The notes under the pieces were generated by a model, which did not search any database, was not told the DNA's origin, and saw only the letters and a program-made list of their open reading frames with translations. DNA of 64,000 nucleotides from the NCBI GenBank assembly GCA_030141585.1, contig JAQIFP010000008.1:62001-126000 (forward strand), written 5' to 3'. Of this stretch, positions 1 to 13,067 are shown one piece after another. How positions within the stretch are numbered: position 1 is the stretch's first letter; the number at the start of each line of letters is the position of its first letter. A program made the position numbers and the translations under genes. The DNA is from Ophryocystis elektroscirrha. Its lineage: Eukaryota; Apicomplexa; Conoidasida; Neogregarinorida; Ophryocystidae.

Positions 1-745
1 AATTCTCTTTCTTCATATGTTAGCGTAGAAACTGATGAGTGACTAGAATTATCGTCAAATTCTGAGTTATCAGAATCTTCCATAGGCGGATTATCCATTA
101 TGTAGGACTAACTTCATGAAATAGCAAGAATTATTTACTTGAATTTCTTCTATTAGATAAAATACCACTGGAGACTCTTTAAAAGCTTCCACTTTAGCCT
201 TTAATAAATCGTTCAGATCGCTTATTTGACTATGCGAGTATCCTTTTGCTAGATTATAAAAATTATCAAAATAAATATATTGAAGATGATATATTTAAAA
301 TATTAGTGTAATCAGAATATAATTATATATTAAGCAAAATCTAGTAGTAATTAAATAAATGAATATTTATTATGTAAAATATTTAACCATAATTTTATAA
401 TAAAATATTATTTTTTTTTAAATATAAGAAAACTCCAATAAAATAATTTTTGCAGCTTATTATTCATTTAATAATATGATTTATGCAAAATTAAAGTAAA
501 TATGTCTATTCATATTAAATTAAGTATAACTTGGTTATAGTTTTGTGATGTTTTGTTTTACAAGCAGATATTTTGACGCACGGAGATTCTATTGGATAGT
601 TTTTTGAGTAATTTATATATAGCGTGATATAACTTTGAATCTCTGAAAATTTGAGAGTAAATGTAAAAGCGTCAATTTCTTGAAAATTAGTGGAGTAAAT
701 TGCTTTTAAAGCTTCCATTTCATCAATGTATTCACTATTTTGCAT
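1..745 (-). CDS. RWD-domain protein (RWDD1/GIR2-like), 3' end cut by window edge
   Basis: Start codon at 745. Exons on the minus strand are 745-562, 248-139 and 107-1, continuing past the left edge. The N-terminus (EYIDEMEALKAIY) is the classic beginning of an RWD domain. Splicing at 561/249 restores the typical segment KISASKGYS followed by an amphipathic helix and VVFYLIEEIQ, which ends the fold. After the domain comes an acidic, Ser-rich stretch (DSDNSEFDD). RWD domains mediate protein-protein contacts; in RWDD1/GIR2 and GCN2 they bind translation regulators. Which of these this gene is cannot be settled, because the C-terminal half lies outside the window. The 313-nt and 31-nt introns fit the size classes seen elsewhere here. 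Confidence 0.72.
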
Positions 746-1451
746 TTTTTTAAATTAAAAGGTTCGGTAAAAAAAAAACGATTTATCCGAATAAACATGC
801 TATAAAACATATTTTTATAATATAGGGTATTTTATTTAAATTATTTATATAAGAAAAATGCATAAAAACTAATTTATTGATCTCCAGATTTTTACTTAAT
901 CTCACATGTATTTTCGGCTGCATCTATGCAATTTATTACTAAATTTGAAAGGGCAAAAATGTTATATTTCAGACCATTTTAAATAGAAACAATATTAGAT
1001 TGAATTTTTATTGAATAATTTACTTTAATTAGTATTTTAATTTTAGATTAAATAATTATATAATTTAGATTTAAGAGCACATGTGAATCTATTGATTAGC
1101 AGTCCTGTAATTTAATTGAGTGGTGCACCCACAAAAAAGTTATACACAGAACTTCTATATTCTATAAATTATTTTTTACCGATAAATTAATCAGGAAAAA
1201 ACATAAAAAAACTTCAATTAATCATACAATATAGATCGCTAAAGTAAAATAATAACTAACATTCAATAGATTCAAATAAAAAAACAGATCGAAAATTTTG
1301 TATAAGTTTATTCTGAAAGAAATTTAAAAAATACTGTGAAAAAAACCAACAACTGTAAACCTGAACTAATTAATCGCATGCTAACCAATTTGAATTGAAA
1401 TATACGTAATTTCTTCATTGTGATATAATTTTTTGATTAAATTTTGAAATA
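746..1451. other. Divergent intergenic region
   Basis: Gene-free stretch between two divergently transcribed genes, so it should hold both promoters. It is AT-rich with poly-A and poly-T runs. I see no conserved motif, RNA gene or open frame with coding character. Confidence 0.5.
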
Positions 1452-2071
1452 ATGGGTTGCGGTGTAAGTAAAACTCGGGCTGCACAATCAAGTTTAACAT
1501 CAACATTATCAGAATCCTCTGAAACCATAACGCAGGGAGGAGTATGTAAAATAAATATATAAATATTTTGTGTATTCATTAATAGAAGTAATTTATATGT
1601 TTATTTGATATGCATATTTTGATGAAACAAATAAATGAGATTTCATGATTATTCACGTGAATGAAATAAAAAATTATAAATATATCAAGAATATACATAT
1701 ATATCGAATTTATTTTTAGGCTGGACCCGCTAATGTACCAGTAGTTTTAGAAGCTCGCGGAGCATATGTGTTATCTGTGGGATTAGCGGAAGATGCTCTC
1801 AAAAACATCGATGATGATCCAGATGCTCCGATTGTTGAGCGCGGACCTATACAGTTAGAAAATGGTCTTATATACACTGGTCAAATGAAGGTTTGTTTTT
1901 ATGATAAGCTAATATTTTCCTCTAGGGACGTAAGAAACATGGTAAAGGTAGACAAGTTTGGCCCGACGGAGCTGAATTTATTGGTGAATGGAAGGATAAT
2001 GTTGCTTGCGGTAATATAAAGTATTAGTAAAAACATTGCTATACTAATAATCATAATAAAAATAGTAATAA

Positions 2072-2117
<46 letters not shown>

Positions 2118-2151
2118 TTATATCTTTATATTATGTATATAAGTTTTTAAA

Positions 2152-2185
<34 letters not shown>

Positions 2186-3595
2186 CATCAATACCGTCTG
2201 TATAAATTAATAAATTTAAAATTGTATAAATAAATATGTGAATAAAATATGTTATTGTGTTGTTGTAATATAATTGAGTCTACAATTATCTTAATAAACT
2301 GTAGGTCATGGTATATTCAAACACGCTCATGGTGACGTTTACGAAGGAGAGTGGGCGAATGACAAAGCTAATAATTATGGTGTTTTAACACACAAAGATG
2401 GTTCAACTTATGAAGGAGAATGGAAAGATGATCTCAATCATGGAAAAGGAAAAGAAATATGGGCAGATGGTTCCAAGTTTGAAGGAACTTATGTTATGGG
2501 ATACAAAGAAGGCCGTGGTGTTTTTGAATGGCCTGATTCATCCATGTATGATGGAGAATTCCACAACAATGATATTGAAGGTAAACTATTATGCGAATAA
2601 GTTTTCAACTAGTAAATGTATAATATATATATATATATATATTTATATTTTTATATTATGTATATAAGTTTATAAATTCTTATATATATTAGCTAATATA
2701 TATATGGTATGATGCACAAATGTTTAACATACAAGTTTTAATTATATATGATTGCTTTACATTTCTGCATATACTGGAATGTGTGAGCAGAGTGTTGTCT
2801 ATTTACTTGTATATTCATGGTTTTTGAATAATTGTCTTATTAATAATAGGTTGGGGATATTACAAATGGCCCGATGGAAGGATATATTGTGGACAATGGG
2901 TTGCAAATAAAATGCAAGGTTTTGGATGCTTTTTCTGGCGTAACGAACAAATTTATCGTGGACAATATGAAGCTGTATGACTTTAAGTATAGAATGCATT
3001 ATTTTGTAGGATAAAAAAGAAGGCTGGGGTGAATTTTTATGGCCTGATGGTAAAGTATATTCTGGATGGTGGAAAGCTGGCAAACAAGATGGATTCGGAA
3101 TGTTCAAATCTCCCAAAGGAGAAGTTCGTTATGGTAAGTTATTTTTTACCTTAAGTGCATATTTTCATTTAATATTAAATGTCTGGTTAATCATGATAAT
3201 ACAAATTATTTAAAATAGTCATATTTTTTAATAACTAATAAAATAATTATATTTTATTATATTATTTATGCGCAATTAATAATTATTTATGTATTTTAAA
3301 AAACTTAAACTAATTTAAGTGTTCATTTACACGTATATATATATATATATAGCTTGACTGAAAATAAATTTATGCAGGTGTTTGGAAAACTGGGTGTAGA
3401 CTTAAATGGCTTACATCACAAGCAGAAATTGATGAATATAAAGCTAGTAACCCTGTTCCTCCTCAACCAGAATTTCCCAAAATGTATGATTGGCTGGAAG
3501 AAAAATGCAAATCAGCTTATCCAGCTTGGTACAAAAAATATCTAGAAGAAGATGGAAAAGTAGAGAACAAAACAGAAGATAAAAATTTAGTGTAA
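1452..3595 (+). CDS. Acylated MORN-repeat protein
   Basis: Seven exons: 1452-1541, 1720-1890, 1926-2010, 2305-2580, 2850-2974, 3010-3133 and 3378-3595; phases agree throughout. The protein starts MGCGVSK: Gly2 is a myristoylation site and Cys3 a palmitoylation site, so it is probably anchored to the plasma membrane or inner membrane complex. After a short acidic linker come about seven MORN repeats with the usual YxGxW...GxG pattern (e.g. TYEGEWKDD, MYDGEFHNN, VYSGWWKAG). A conserved tail follows (PEFPKMYDWLEEKCKSAYP). MORN proteins in apicomplexans scaffold the cortex and budding apparatus. The exact family member is not recognised. Intron 5 is only 35 nt (2975-3009). The 5' ATG is the first in frame and gives the acylation motif. 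Confidence 0.9.
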
Positions 3596-3885
3596 AATAA
3601 TTTAAAACCAAGTACTTAGATGATACAACTTTAACATCATTTTTTCAAAGTCATAATTTAAAGTCAATCTTTTATTTTTAGTTTTTGTCAACTTTAAAAC
3701 AAAAATATTTTTTCACGTCTCACATTCTCAAAAGTTTTCGTACCATTTGTCTCTTCTCAACAAATAATTTATTTTACAAAAATCAAAGGGTTCAAAAGTT
3801 TGTAGAGTTTGTCAAAACCCTCTTTTCTGTAAAGATATTAAAAAAAAATTGATTATCTGTTTTATAATCGAGTGTAAGTAGAAAT

Positions 3886-4557
3886 ATGTTTTCAACTTTT
3901 GTATTGTTTTTTGTATTTATTGCTTTATCGTATGGAAAAGTTAATGATAATTTTATTGTAATTCGTTTGGACAATTCCTTTGATGTTGACTTAGCAGATC
4001 CTGAGTCTATTTTAACCATAGAGGAGACTCCATATGAAAGTATTATTCAATCGGATGGCTCAGATATTCTTTTATCTTGGATTCAAAAAAATAGTTGCGA
4101 AGAAAACCAAAATGTACCTGATTTAGATAAACACAGCTTTTATGTGTGTTCAAAGCAATCAAAGTTATTTAAACCCATACAACAAAAATATAAAAACATC
4201 AATGTTTTAGTCGATGGGTTTTTTAAATTTATCAAACCAAAATATGCTGTTTACTCTTCCGAACCAATAACTTATTCTTTCAATTTCTGTGATGGATCTG
4301 ACTGTCTATCAGAAATTTCAAAGATGTATGACACTGCTGGTCTGTCTTCTTCCAGTCAGGCTTATCTGATTCCTTTCACAGAGTCGTGCTCTGATGCTAA
4401 AAATTTTCCTTTAGCAAATTCCCTCAATTTCGTTTCCACAGGTAAATTTCTATTATCTTATACGTAAAATATAATTATACATACGTATACCCATAATAGC
4501 ACATATTATATTATGAGTTTTAATATAATACGTATACAAGCAATATTAATATAAATG

Positions 4558-4592
<35 letters not shown>

Positions 4593-7500
4593 TTATATAT
4601 ACAATTATATATACATATATATATACATTTTTATATGAATTTATGTATACATTTATATATACATTTATGTATACAATATATATATAATTCTATATGTACA
4701 CAAAAATTCATAAATATATATATACATTTATACATACATTTATATATGTAATTTTATACATATGCATATATATATATATATTACGATTAGGAATAAAGAA
4801 CACATATGTATTTGTATTATAACATATATACATTGTACTATATTTTTAGTAGGAGATTATTTTAATGAACCATTTCAACATCACGCGGTTTATGAGGCAA
4901 CAGCTTCATTAAATATTTCAAAGGTTATAAGATCATTTATCGAGCAAAAATACTCCTTAATGAAGGCATGCGGTTGCGCCTCAACTCAGTGTAAAGATTT
5001 GTCTTTATTTTCCATAGATTTGGGATTTATTATACTTCCCACAGAAGTTATCAGATATTCTGAAGGGGCTCAAGTTTTACAACATGAACCGTCTCAACCT
5101 CAACCAGATGATGAAAGCCTTTTAGCAGATAGAGAATTGCAACAAACAAATAATACTTCATCTGCTCAACTTTCCTTGCCTCCTACAACTGGGTGTATCC
5201 GTAATAGCGATTGCTTAAACGGACAGGGTTTGTGCCAAAATAATATTTGTAGAGGATTTGAACCCGACGTTAATGGAGATAGAGTTTTCCAATGCCCTCA
5301 AAATTACCGCTGTGATTTCTTACCTGGAAATATTCCCGGAGTCAATATTGATTCTTCATTTTATGTAATGGCTATTCCTCCTGGAAGTATTTGCGGTGCT
5401 TCGCCTGCCGTTTCCAGCTCTGGTATGTTACTTATATCTAAACTTTCATAGTTCAATAATCTTTATAGACATTGTGTAAAAAAAATTGAAAAAGGGATAT
5501 AATTTGATTGTAATAATATAAATTTAATGAATATATATACATTGGTGTTTTTTGTATTATATTTTATTTATATTTCTATTATATTTCTATTATATTTCTA
5601 NNNNNNNNNNNNNNNNNNNNNNNNNNNNNNNNNNNNNNNNNNNNNNNNNNNNNNNNNNNNNNNNNNNNNNNNNNNNNNNNNNNNNNNNNNNNNNNNNNNN
5701 GTGTAAAAAAAATTGAAAAAGGGATATAATTTGATTGTAATAATATAAATTTAATGAATATATATACATTGGTGTTTTTTGTATTATATTTTATTTATAT
5801 TTCTATTATATTTCTATTATATTTCTACTATTATTTATATATAATATGTATATATTTATTTATTAATAATTTATATTTGTAATAAGAATAATATATAGGT
5901 TTTTTTTTGAAAACACATTATCTATTATATTATTATAAACAGTGTATACATGTTAAATAACGAGAATAGAATAAAGATATAGGAACTTCTATTATTGATG
6001 ATATTTTTTTTAGAATCGGTATTCATGGGAGAAAATAAATGGCAGTGTTCTGATGGAAATTTAGACAGTTGTGTTTTTTCGGCAGGAATAGCAAAATTAG
6101 TTGATAACTCTGAACTGCGTGAAGGAGTAAGGCTATGCGGTTGTCCCAATGTAGATTCAAATGAAAATAGAATAGTTTGTGATTTGGATCGCGACTATTA
6201 CGTGAATTTGGGATTAATTGTGGTTCAAGAATGTTTCATGAATGCACATTGCGCACATAAGCAATTTGCTCAGTGTTCCGATGGAAAATGTTTAAATGCT
6301 GAAGGACTTCTTGCTGGTACAAGCTTAAAAATGTTCAAGTGTGTGACATCACAAAATTGTAGTGTTCGAGCTGTTACACAAAAAGCCATTGCAGAGGCTT
6401 TGAAGGTTGTGCAGGTTTCCGATGGAAGTGAATGTGGTAGTGATATTGGTTTGAGCCCAGAAGCATTAACTGATGCTATGCTGCCATGTGTATTAGATGT
6501 TGATGACGATGGTATATGTGAAATCAATTTGGGAATTCCCGAGAAAATAGGAAGAAGCCGATTATGCGCATGTTCGGGAGACCGTGGAAATAATGGAGTC
6601 ATTTGTGATCAGCCAGAAGATTTCGATAGTTTACTGGGTTATTTTGTTGTTCAAGAATGTATTGTAGACTCAGATTGCCCTACCAATAGTGTCTGTATAA
6701 GTACCAAATGTATTTCAGATAATAAAGCTCCCAATGTAGTATCTTCATATCCTATAAATGACGCTTCAGTAGTTCCCCCTTTAAATAAAATATCAGTTAC
6801 GTGGAATGAAAATGTCACTTTTAGTAATTCTGGCAATAAAATAGTTCTGTCATGTAACACTTGCCCTAAGCAGTGGAAAGCTGAATTAGCGGTATATGAT
6901 CCTAGTAATTATAAAATATCTCAAACGGGATACTCAGTAACATTAGAAGGCAGAGATATGCAAATAATACCAAGCACAATTATATCATCTATACCAGAGG
7001 GTGCATACACACTAAGCATACCCAGCAATATCGTTACAGATTTAGCTGGAAATCCCAATACAGAATCTACACCTATAAAGTTTTCTGTCTCTAGAACAGC
7101 AGATTGCCCATTTCTGTATTTGACAGGGTTTTCTGTAGCTGACTCAATAATTAATGGATTATATTCATCTATAGATACAATAAACAAACATCCTGCTTGG
7201 TTAGGAGGCGCAAACAGTAACTATTACATTTATTGGAGAGAACCAGAAAAAAAAAATCCTGGTACATGGGTTATAAGTACTCACAAACGCGCTAATTATG
7301 TAAGAGCGTATTTGGATGTTGAAAAAGCTAAAGATGTTGACATTTCATATCGACCAATTTCTGGAGCATGGAAAAAATGGAACGATATCGCATGGGAAAC
7401 ATACAATGATATTATTGTTAATTGCGTTTCAAAAATAGATAATTTGTCCCCACAATTAACATTAATAATACCTACCCCGAATACATTTGGGTTCCCAGTT

Positions 7501-10500
7501 AAAGATGGACTCATTGAGCTATATTTTGATGAACCGGTTCAATATGGTCAATGGGAACCACTTAAGCTAGTTTCAAGAAATAAAACAAATCCTCACGTAG
7601 TGGAAGTTTATTCAGATTATGAAAAAAACATGAGAAATAAGTATTTATTTGTAAACGGTACAAATCAAGTTAAGATAAGAATACCAGAAGAATTGCAACC
7701 TGGAACGACATACGATATTACTTTCGGTCCTGGATTTTTAACAGATTTAGCATATAATCCTTGGGGAGCGGTAAAACCAGGTATTTTGTATTTCACTACA
7801 TATGGAAGAGATTGTCCTCCAATAGATTCTTATTACAAAGTCGATTGGCTTCAAAGGTTTATAATATTAGATGCCTCAACTAAGCATGGAGGTTCAGCAA
7901 CTTTTTCTTGCCGCAAACCTTACACAATGCATCCCTTACCAGGAAAAATAGCTGACATTATAGATGGAAGTTTGACACTAGATTGTATAGATGGAGACTG
8001 GACTGATCTATTTGCCGACTGTATGGCTCCTTGTCCAAGAATGTCCTCATTGGTACCTAGTAATATATATGCAGTTGAGAATGAGATGAGTGAGAACCCA
8101 CATGGAACTCAAATAACTGTAAATTGTCAACCTGACACAGTTGTAATACACGGAACCGGTTCTGCTGTATCAACGTGCGTAAATGGTAATTGGGTTTCAG
8201 AGTCTGAAATGAGCTGTGCATTTTCATGCGGAAAATTTCCAGCGTTAGGCCCGGCGTATGAAATAGAATACGATGTAGATAGCTTAAGTGCTGTATCTAC
8301 AATATTGGGCTCGAAAAGAATTATAAGATGCGCTAAGGGAGCTCGTTTAGGAAGTGGCACATCTCCTACTGTAGTAGTATGTGAAGAACGGGGATGGTCT
8401 ATCATAAATATCAGCTGCCATATTTCGTGTGGTCCTCCTCCTTCATATGATGATTCATATGTAGTAAGAGGCCTTTATGGAGACCACGGTTCTTCATATG
8501 AACTAGCTTGCGCGAAAGATTATAAAGGTGTCACAACAGATGGCCAAGATGCTCAGTATGCGATAGTACGGTGCAATGAAGGTAAATGGGAACAAAACAC
8601 TTCATTTGTATGTCGTAAAAATTGTGGAAAGTTTTCTACGGAATTAGCATATAAGGTAGAGCCAATTAGCGGTAGATATGGCGATCATAACTCTGAAATA
8701 AGAGTATCGTGCGCTCCACACGCTGTGAGAGCTATAGACAGTGTAGAGTCTGAAGTTATAAAGTGTGATAATGGTAGCTGGAGTACCTCTGTTAAGTGTT
8801 ATGCGGCTTGTGAAGCTCCTGTGGTGGTACGAAAATATAATGCTTATGATTACTATATTCCAAAAATATTTAAAAATATGCAACAAACGATGAGCGTGGT
8901 AGATGGAAGACAAATATATCAACATTTCACTCATGGTTACTTGATGTGCTCCACAGATTCTACTATAGAATCTGGTTCTACACCTGATGCCATAACATGC
9001 TTCAATGGAAAATGGGTTTCATCCTTCGATCTGAGCTTATTACCAGTCGAACAATTTGACCCATCAATTGAATATAATTTGGTAAATCCCAAGTTAAAAT
9101 GCTCATCACCGTGCACTAATTTTAATAAAGAAATAACTGCATATACCTCTATAACTCCTTTAGTTAAGGGTTTCATAGCTACTGACAATGACGACACTTC
9201 AGAATCTAATTGGATGGTTCCAGCAGGTACCATAGGAACTATGTCGTGTAGAAATGGCTACAGTAGTACAAATGGCAACGTATTAGGACGTTTTGTATGC
9301 AAGGAAGGTAAATGGGAAGATGAAGATCTAATTTCACCTTTTGAATGCATAAAAGACTGTGATGAAAATGAATTATTTAATGCAGAATTCTTCCATAATT
9401 ATGAATTCTTAAATTTGAATACTAAAATAATGAAACATAATGAAACTCAAACAGTGGCTTGCAGATCACCTTATTTCTTAAGACCTGAAACTCTTTCTCT
9501 GGCTAATGTTACTTGTTTATATGGAAAATTAAGACTTCCTCAAAACTTTGCTTGTTTCCCGCCTACTTGTAACGATGGTATTATAAATGGATTAGAAGCT
9601 GGCGTAGATTGCGGTGCCCCCAACTGCCGGCCTTGTTCAGATTGCGATTTAGGTTTAACTACTTGTACACCATCATGTTCAGACGGTGTCAAAAATGGAG
9701 ATGAAGAAGGAATAGATTGTGGAGGATCATGTCTGGCTTGTTCCGTATGTAGAGGCTTCCCTCCCGAAATGGAGTATGGTATCTTATATAAGCTTGATGA
9801 AGGAGCATGGTTAGATGTTACTGCCGTTAATGCAACAACGGTGGTTGCTCCACAAAACACAAAATTATATTTATCTTGTATGCCAGAGTTCCATTCATAT
9901 AATAAAGAAATGATCAAAATATATAACTGCGATTCATCTGGAGACTGGTCTCTAGTTTCTACAGGTTTAGCTCCTTTTAAATGTATCGTGAATTCATGCA
10001 ATGATTTCATAATTAATGGAGATGAAACAGGCTTAGATTGTGGAGGAAGCTGTCCCAATAAATGTAACACATGTGATGATGGAATTCAAAACGGGGGAGA
10101 AACTGGAGTAGATTGTGGAGGACCTTTATGTCTTCCTTGCACATCTTGTCGTACAACGTTTCTCAAGGACTTCACTTCAGATGTTCAAGTAGAAAAAGTC
10201 GATGATGGAAGTATTTTAGATGTAACAACATTAACAGAAATACTTCATGGAACTCAGCTTTCTGTGAAATGCATTAATGACAAAAATAAAAAAACTTCGA
10301 TATTAGAATGCTTAGATGGCCGTATAAACGCTTTACCAGGCACAAATACTAATCTTTACAATTTACCGTGTCATTATGCATTTGATACAAATCAAAACAC
10401 TAAAATTGAAGCACTATACGCTATTCAACTCAATCAACAAGACTGTCCCAATAATAGCTCTTACTGTGAATTTTCAAAAAGATTCAACGCTCTAATGTCT

Positions 10501-12239
10501 TCAGAATGTGGTGCTTTGTTATATGGCAACAAACAGTCCCAGGTTATGGGTTTCTGTGATGGCAAATGTTACAAACAATTGTATAACTTGCTATATGAAA
10601 AGTTCACTGAAGAACATGTTATGCAAGATCCCTTATTAGCCGAAATATTACCTTCAATACAACAGTTATTGAATCAATTTTGCCATATAGAAAATCGGGA
10701 ATATTGCTTTGCTTCCATACAAGATACATTAGACAAAATGAATAATTTGCAGTATTTACCTGAAGCTCAATTATCTTCTATATGTGTAGCTAATAGTTGC
10801 TTCAAACAAAACCTTAAATATTTCCGAATATTAGATGATTTATTCAATAAAAAGCAATATTCTTCTTCTTTAAAACCCTTCTTTTATGGAGTTCCTGAAG
10901 ATGCATTATTAACAGAATTTAACTCATCCATGAGTAGATCTGAAGGAAGCTATGAACCTCCAGTGCGACCATTCAATAAAACTAATTATTTCTTAAGAAG
11001 TCAGCTTCAATCTCCGAAAGTGAGAAAGTGGTTGACTGCTTCAAGATACTCCGAAGACTTAGTAAACTTGATTTGCCTAAGAGATTTTGATGGAAAATTA
11101 TGTGCACCAGTAGCGACTGAATTAATTAAACTTATTGAAAGTAAACCAACGCCGTCAGATCAATTTGACTCGGTTCCCTTCCTATTTGATAGACAAAACT
11201 TATGCGGTGAATCGTGTTATAGCTTAACTGTACGTTATTTCGGGCAAACTTTACTTAATGACGCTACTAAAGGCGGAATTGTAGATCCTTATCAAGCATT
11301 ATTAGGAGTTCTTATACGCAGTTATGGAAGATTAGGCTGTCAATTCACTACATTTGGAAAACCTTGTGCTGATATATTTGGATCTACTGTTAAATCTCTA
11401 TCACCACCATTTTTACCTCCTATTGGCAACAAATCTGAACAATATAAAGATTGCAACGCAAACAAAGCTAATCCTAGAGTAAACTATAGATTAAATTTCG
11501 TTTAACATAATATCGATATATTAGACAATAAATATTAATATATGTCAATATTATTACTAGTATAATTTATCAAGTGTCATTTATTCATAATGTATAAATA
11601 TTGTATATGCATATATTCCAATTATTACGAACCATCCTACCTCAACACAAATAAAGATATATAAATATAATTATATAAATATAATTATATAAATATAATT
11701 ATATAAATATAATTATATAAATATAATTATATAAATATAATTATATAAATATAAATAAATAAATTATAAATTTTTTATATATATATATATATATTTTTAT
11801 AAATATCTTTATATGATTTCAATTACTACTGTATTTTTATATTTGAATATGTCAATATTATATAATTATACTTTAATTACGTATTAACCTGTATCGTTAT
11901 GTGTGTTATAACATTATTTAGGATTATATAGTTAATTCTCTTTTCTTATGCAATTATGATTTTAGTGCCCGATAAGCTTTATTGGAGATAATCACTGCGA
12001 TCCAGAATGTTTCAGACCTGAGTGTGGATTTGATGAAAACGATTGTATGTTCGAGAAAATGTTCCCATTGACATATCAAAGATTGACATCACAAACTCCA
12101 TTGGCGGATGAGTGTCATCCTTTCCATGTAATGTTTGACTGTTCAAGCACCCCTAATTCATTGTGCAAGAGTAAACTAACAGGTATATATACATGAAACA
12201 AATAAAGCCTAAACAAATAATGTTGTGATGACAACATTA

Positions 12240-12276
<37 letters not shown>

Positions 12277-13009
12277 AACTTATTAAGCTTTATTATTATC
12301 TATAAAACAACCTCCTTACTAATATTTTATTATATGATTTCTTAGATGTTATTTTGGAAGATGGTTGCTGTGCTGCATCTCGTTGGGACTTACTAAGAGA
12401 ACTTATGCGATATAATGTAGAACTGAGAAGTATAGCAGAGTCTAAAGATTCTCTCACATCCATTGTTCCTTCCACAACATTGTATCCTCTTTTAAATCTA
12501 GACAGATCACCATTTTGGATAGAGACAAGTTGTAGAGTAGCATTGGATCGAACTTGCGCCAATGGAATCAAAAGATCTTTAGTTCAAGCACAGTATAAGC
12601 TATTAAATATTAATTACAATGATATTTTCCATGAAAACTTCCGTGAATTATCGTATAATGTTCTTTCTAAGTCCATTAGAGAGACTATGAGCAACTTACT
12701 TGCTATATCGCGTTACGATATCACTGAAATACGCTTCTGGCCAGGCAGCATCTCTATTGAAGTTGTTTTTGATTTGGGACTCCAATCCAATGAAGTGCTA
12801 GGAGTAAGTTTAAGTTTTATTAGATAATCAATATTAACTTTAAATATTCTATATTGTTACATAATAGCATTATATAATACATATATTATATGTATTATAT
12901 AATATATATATGTATATAAGAATAGATTTTAAGTATTAGTTTTTATCAATAAAACTAAGGCTATTAGTAAAATTTACCTATTATTAGCAGCACTGGATAT
13001 TTTCAATAC

Positions 13010-13067
<58 letters not shown>

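Noticed and set aside
5474..5827. Possible tandem duplication or transposon footprint
   Set aside because: The identical blocks abut a fixed 100-N gap and measure exactly 127 bp, which fits an assembler k-mer overlap better than biology.
9540..10070. 176-codon minus-strand open frame
   Set aside because: Shadow of the DCGG-motif region of the giant surface protein on the plus strand, which has clear domain content; the antisense frame has none.
11661..11755. Possible CRISPR-like array
   Set aside because: The 14-bp units are contiguous, with no spacers, in a eukaryotic intron.
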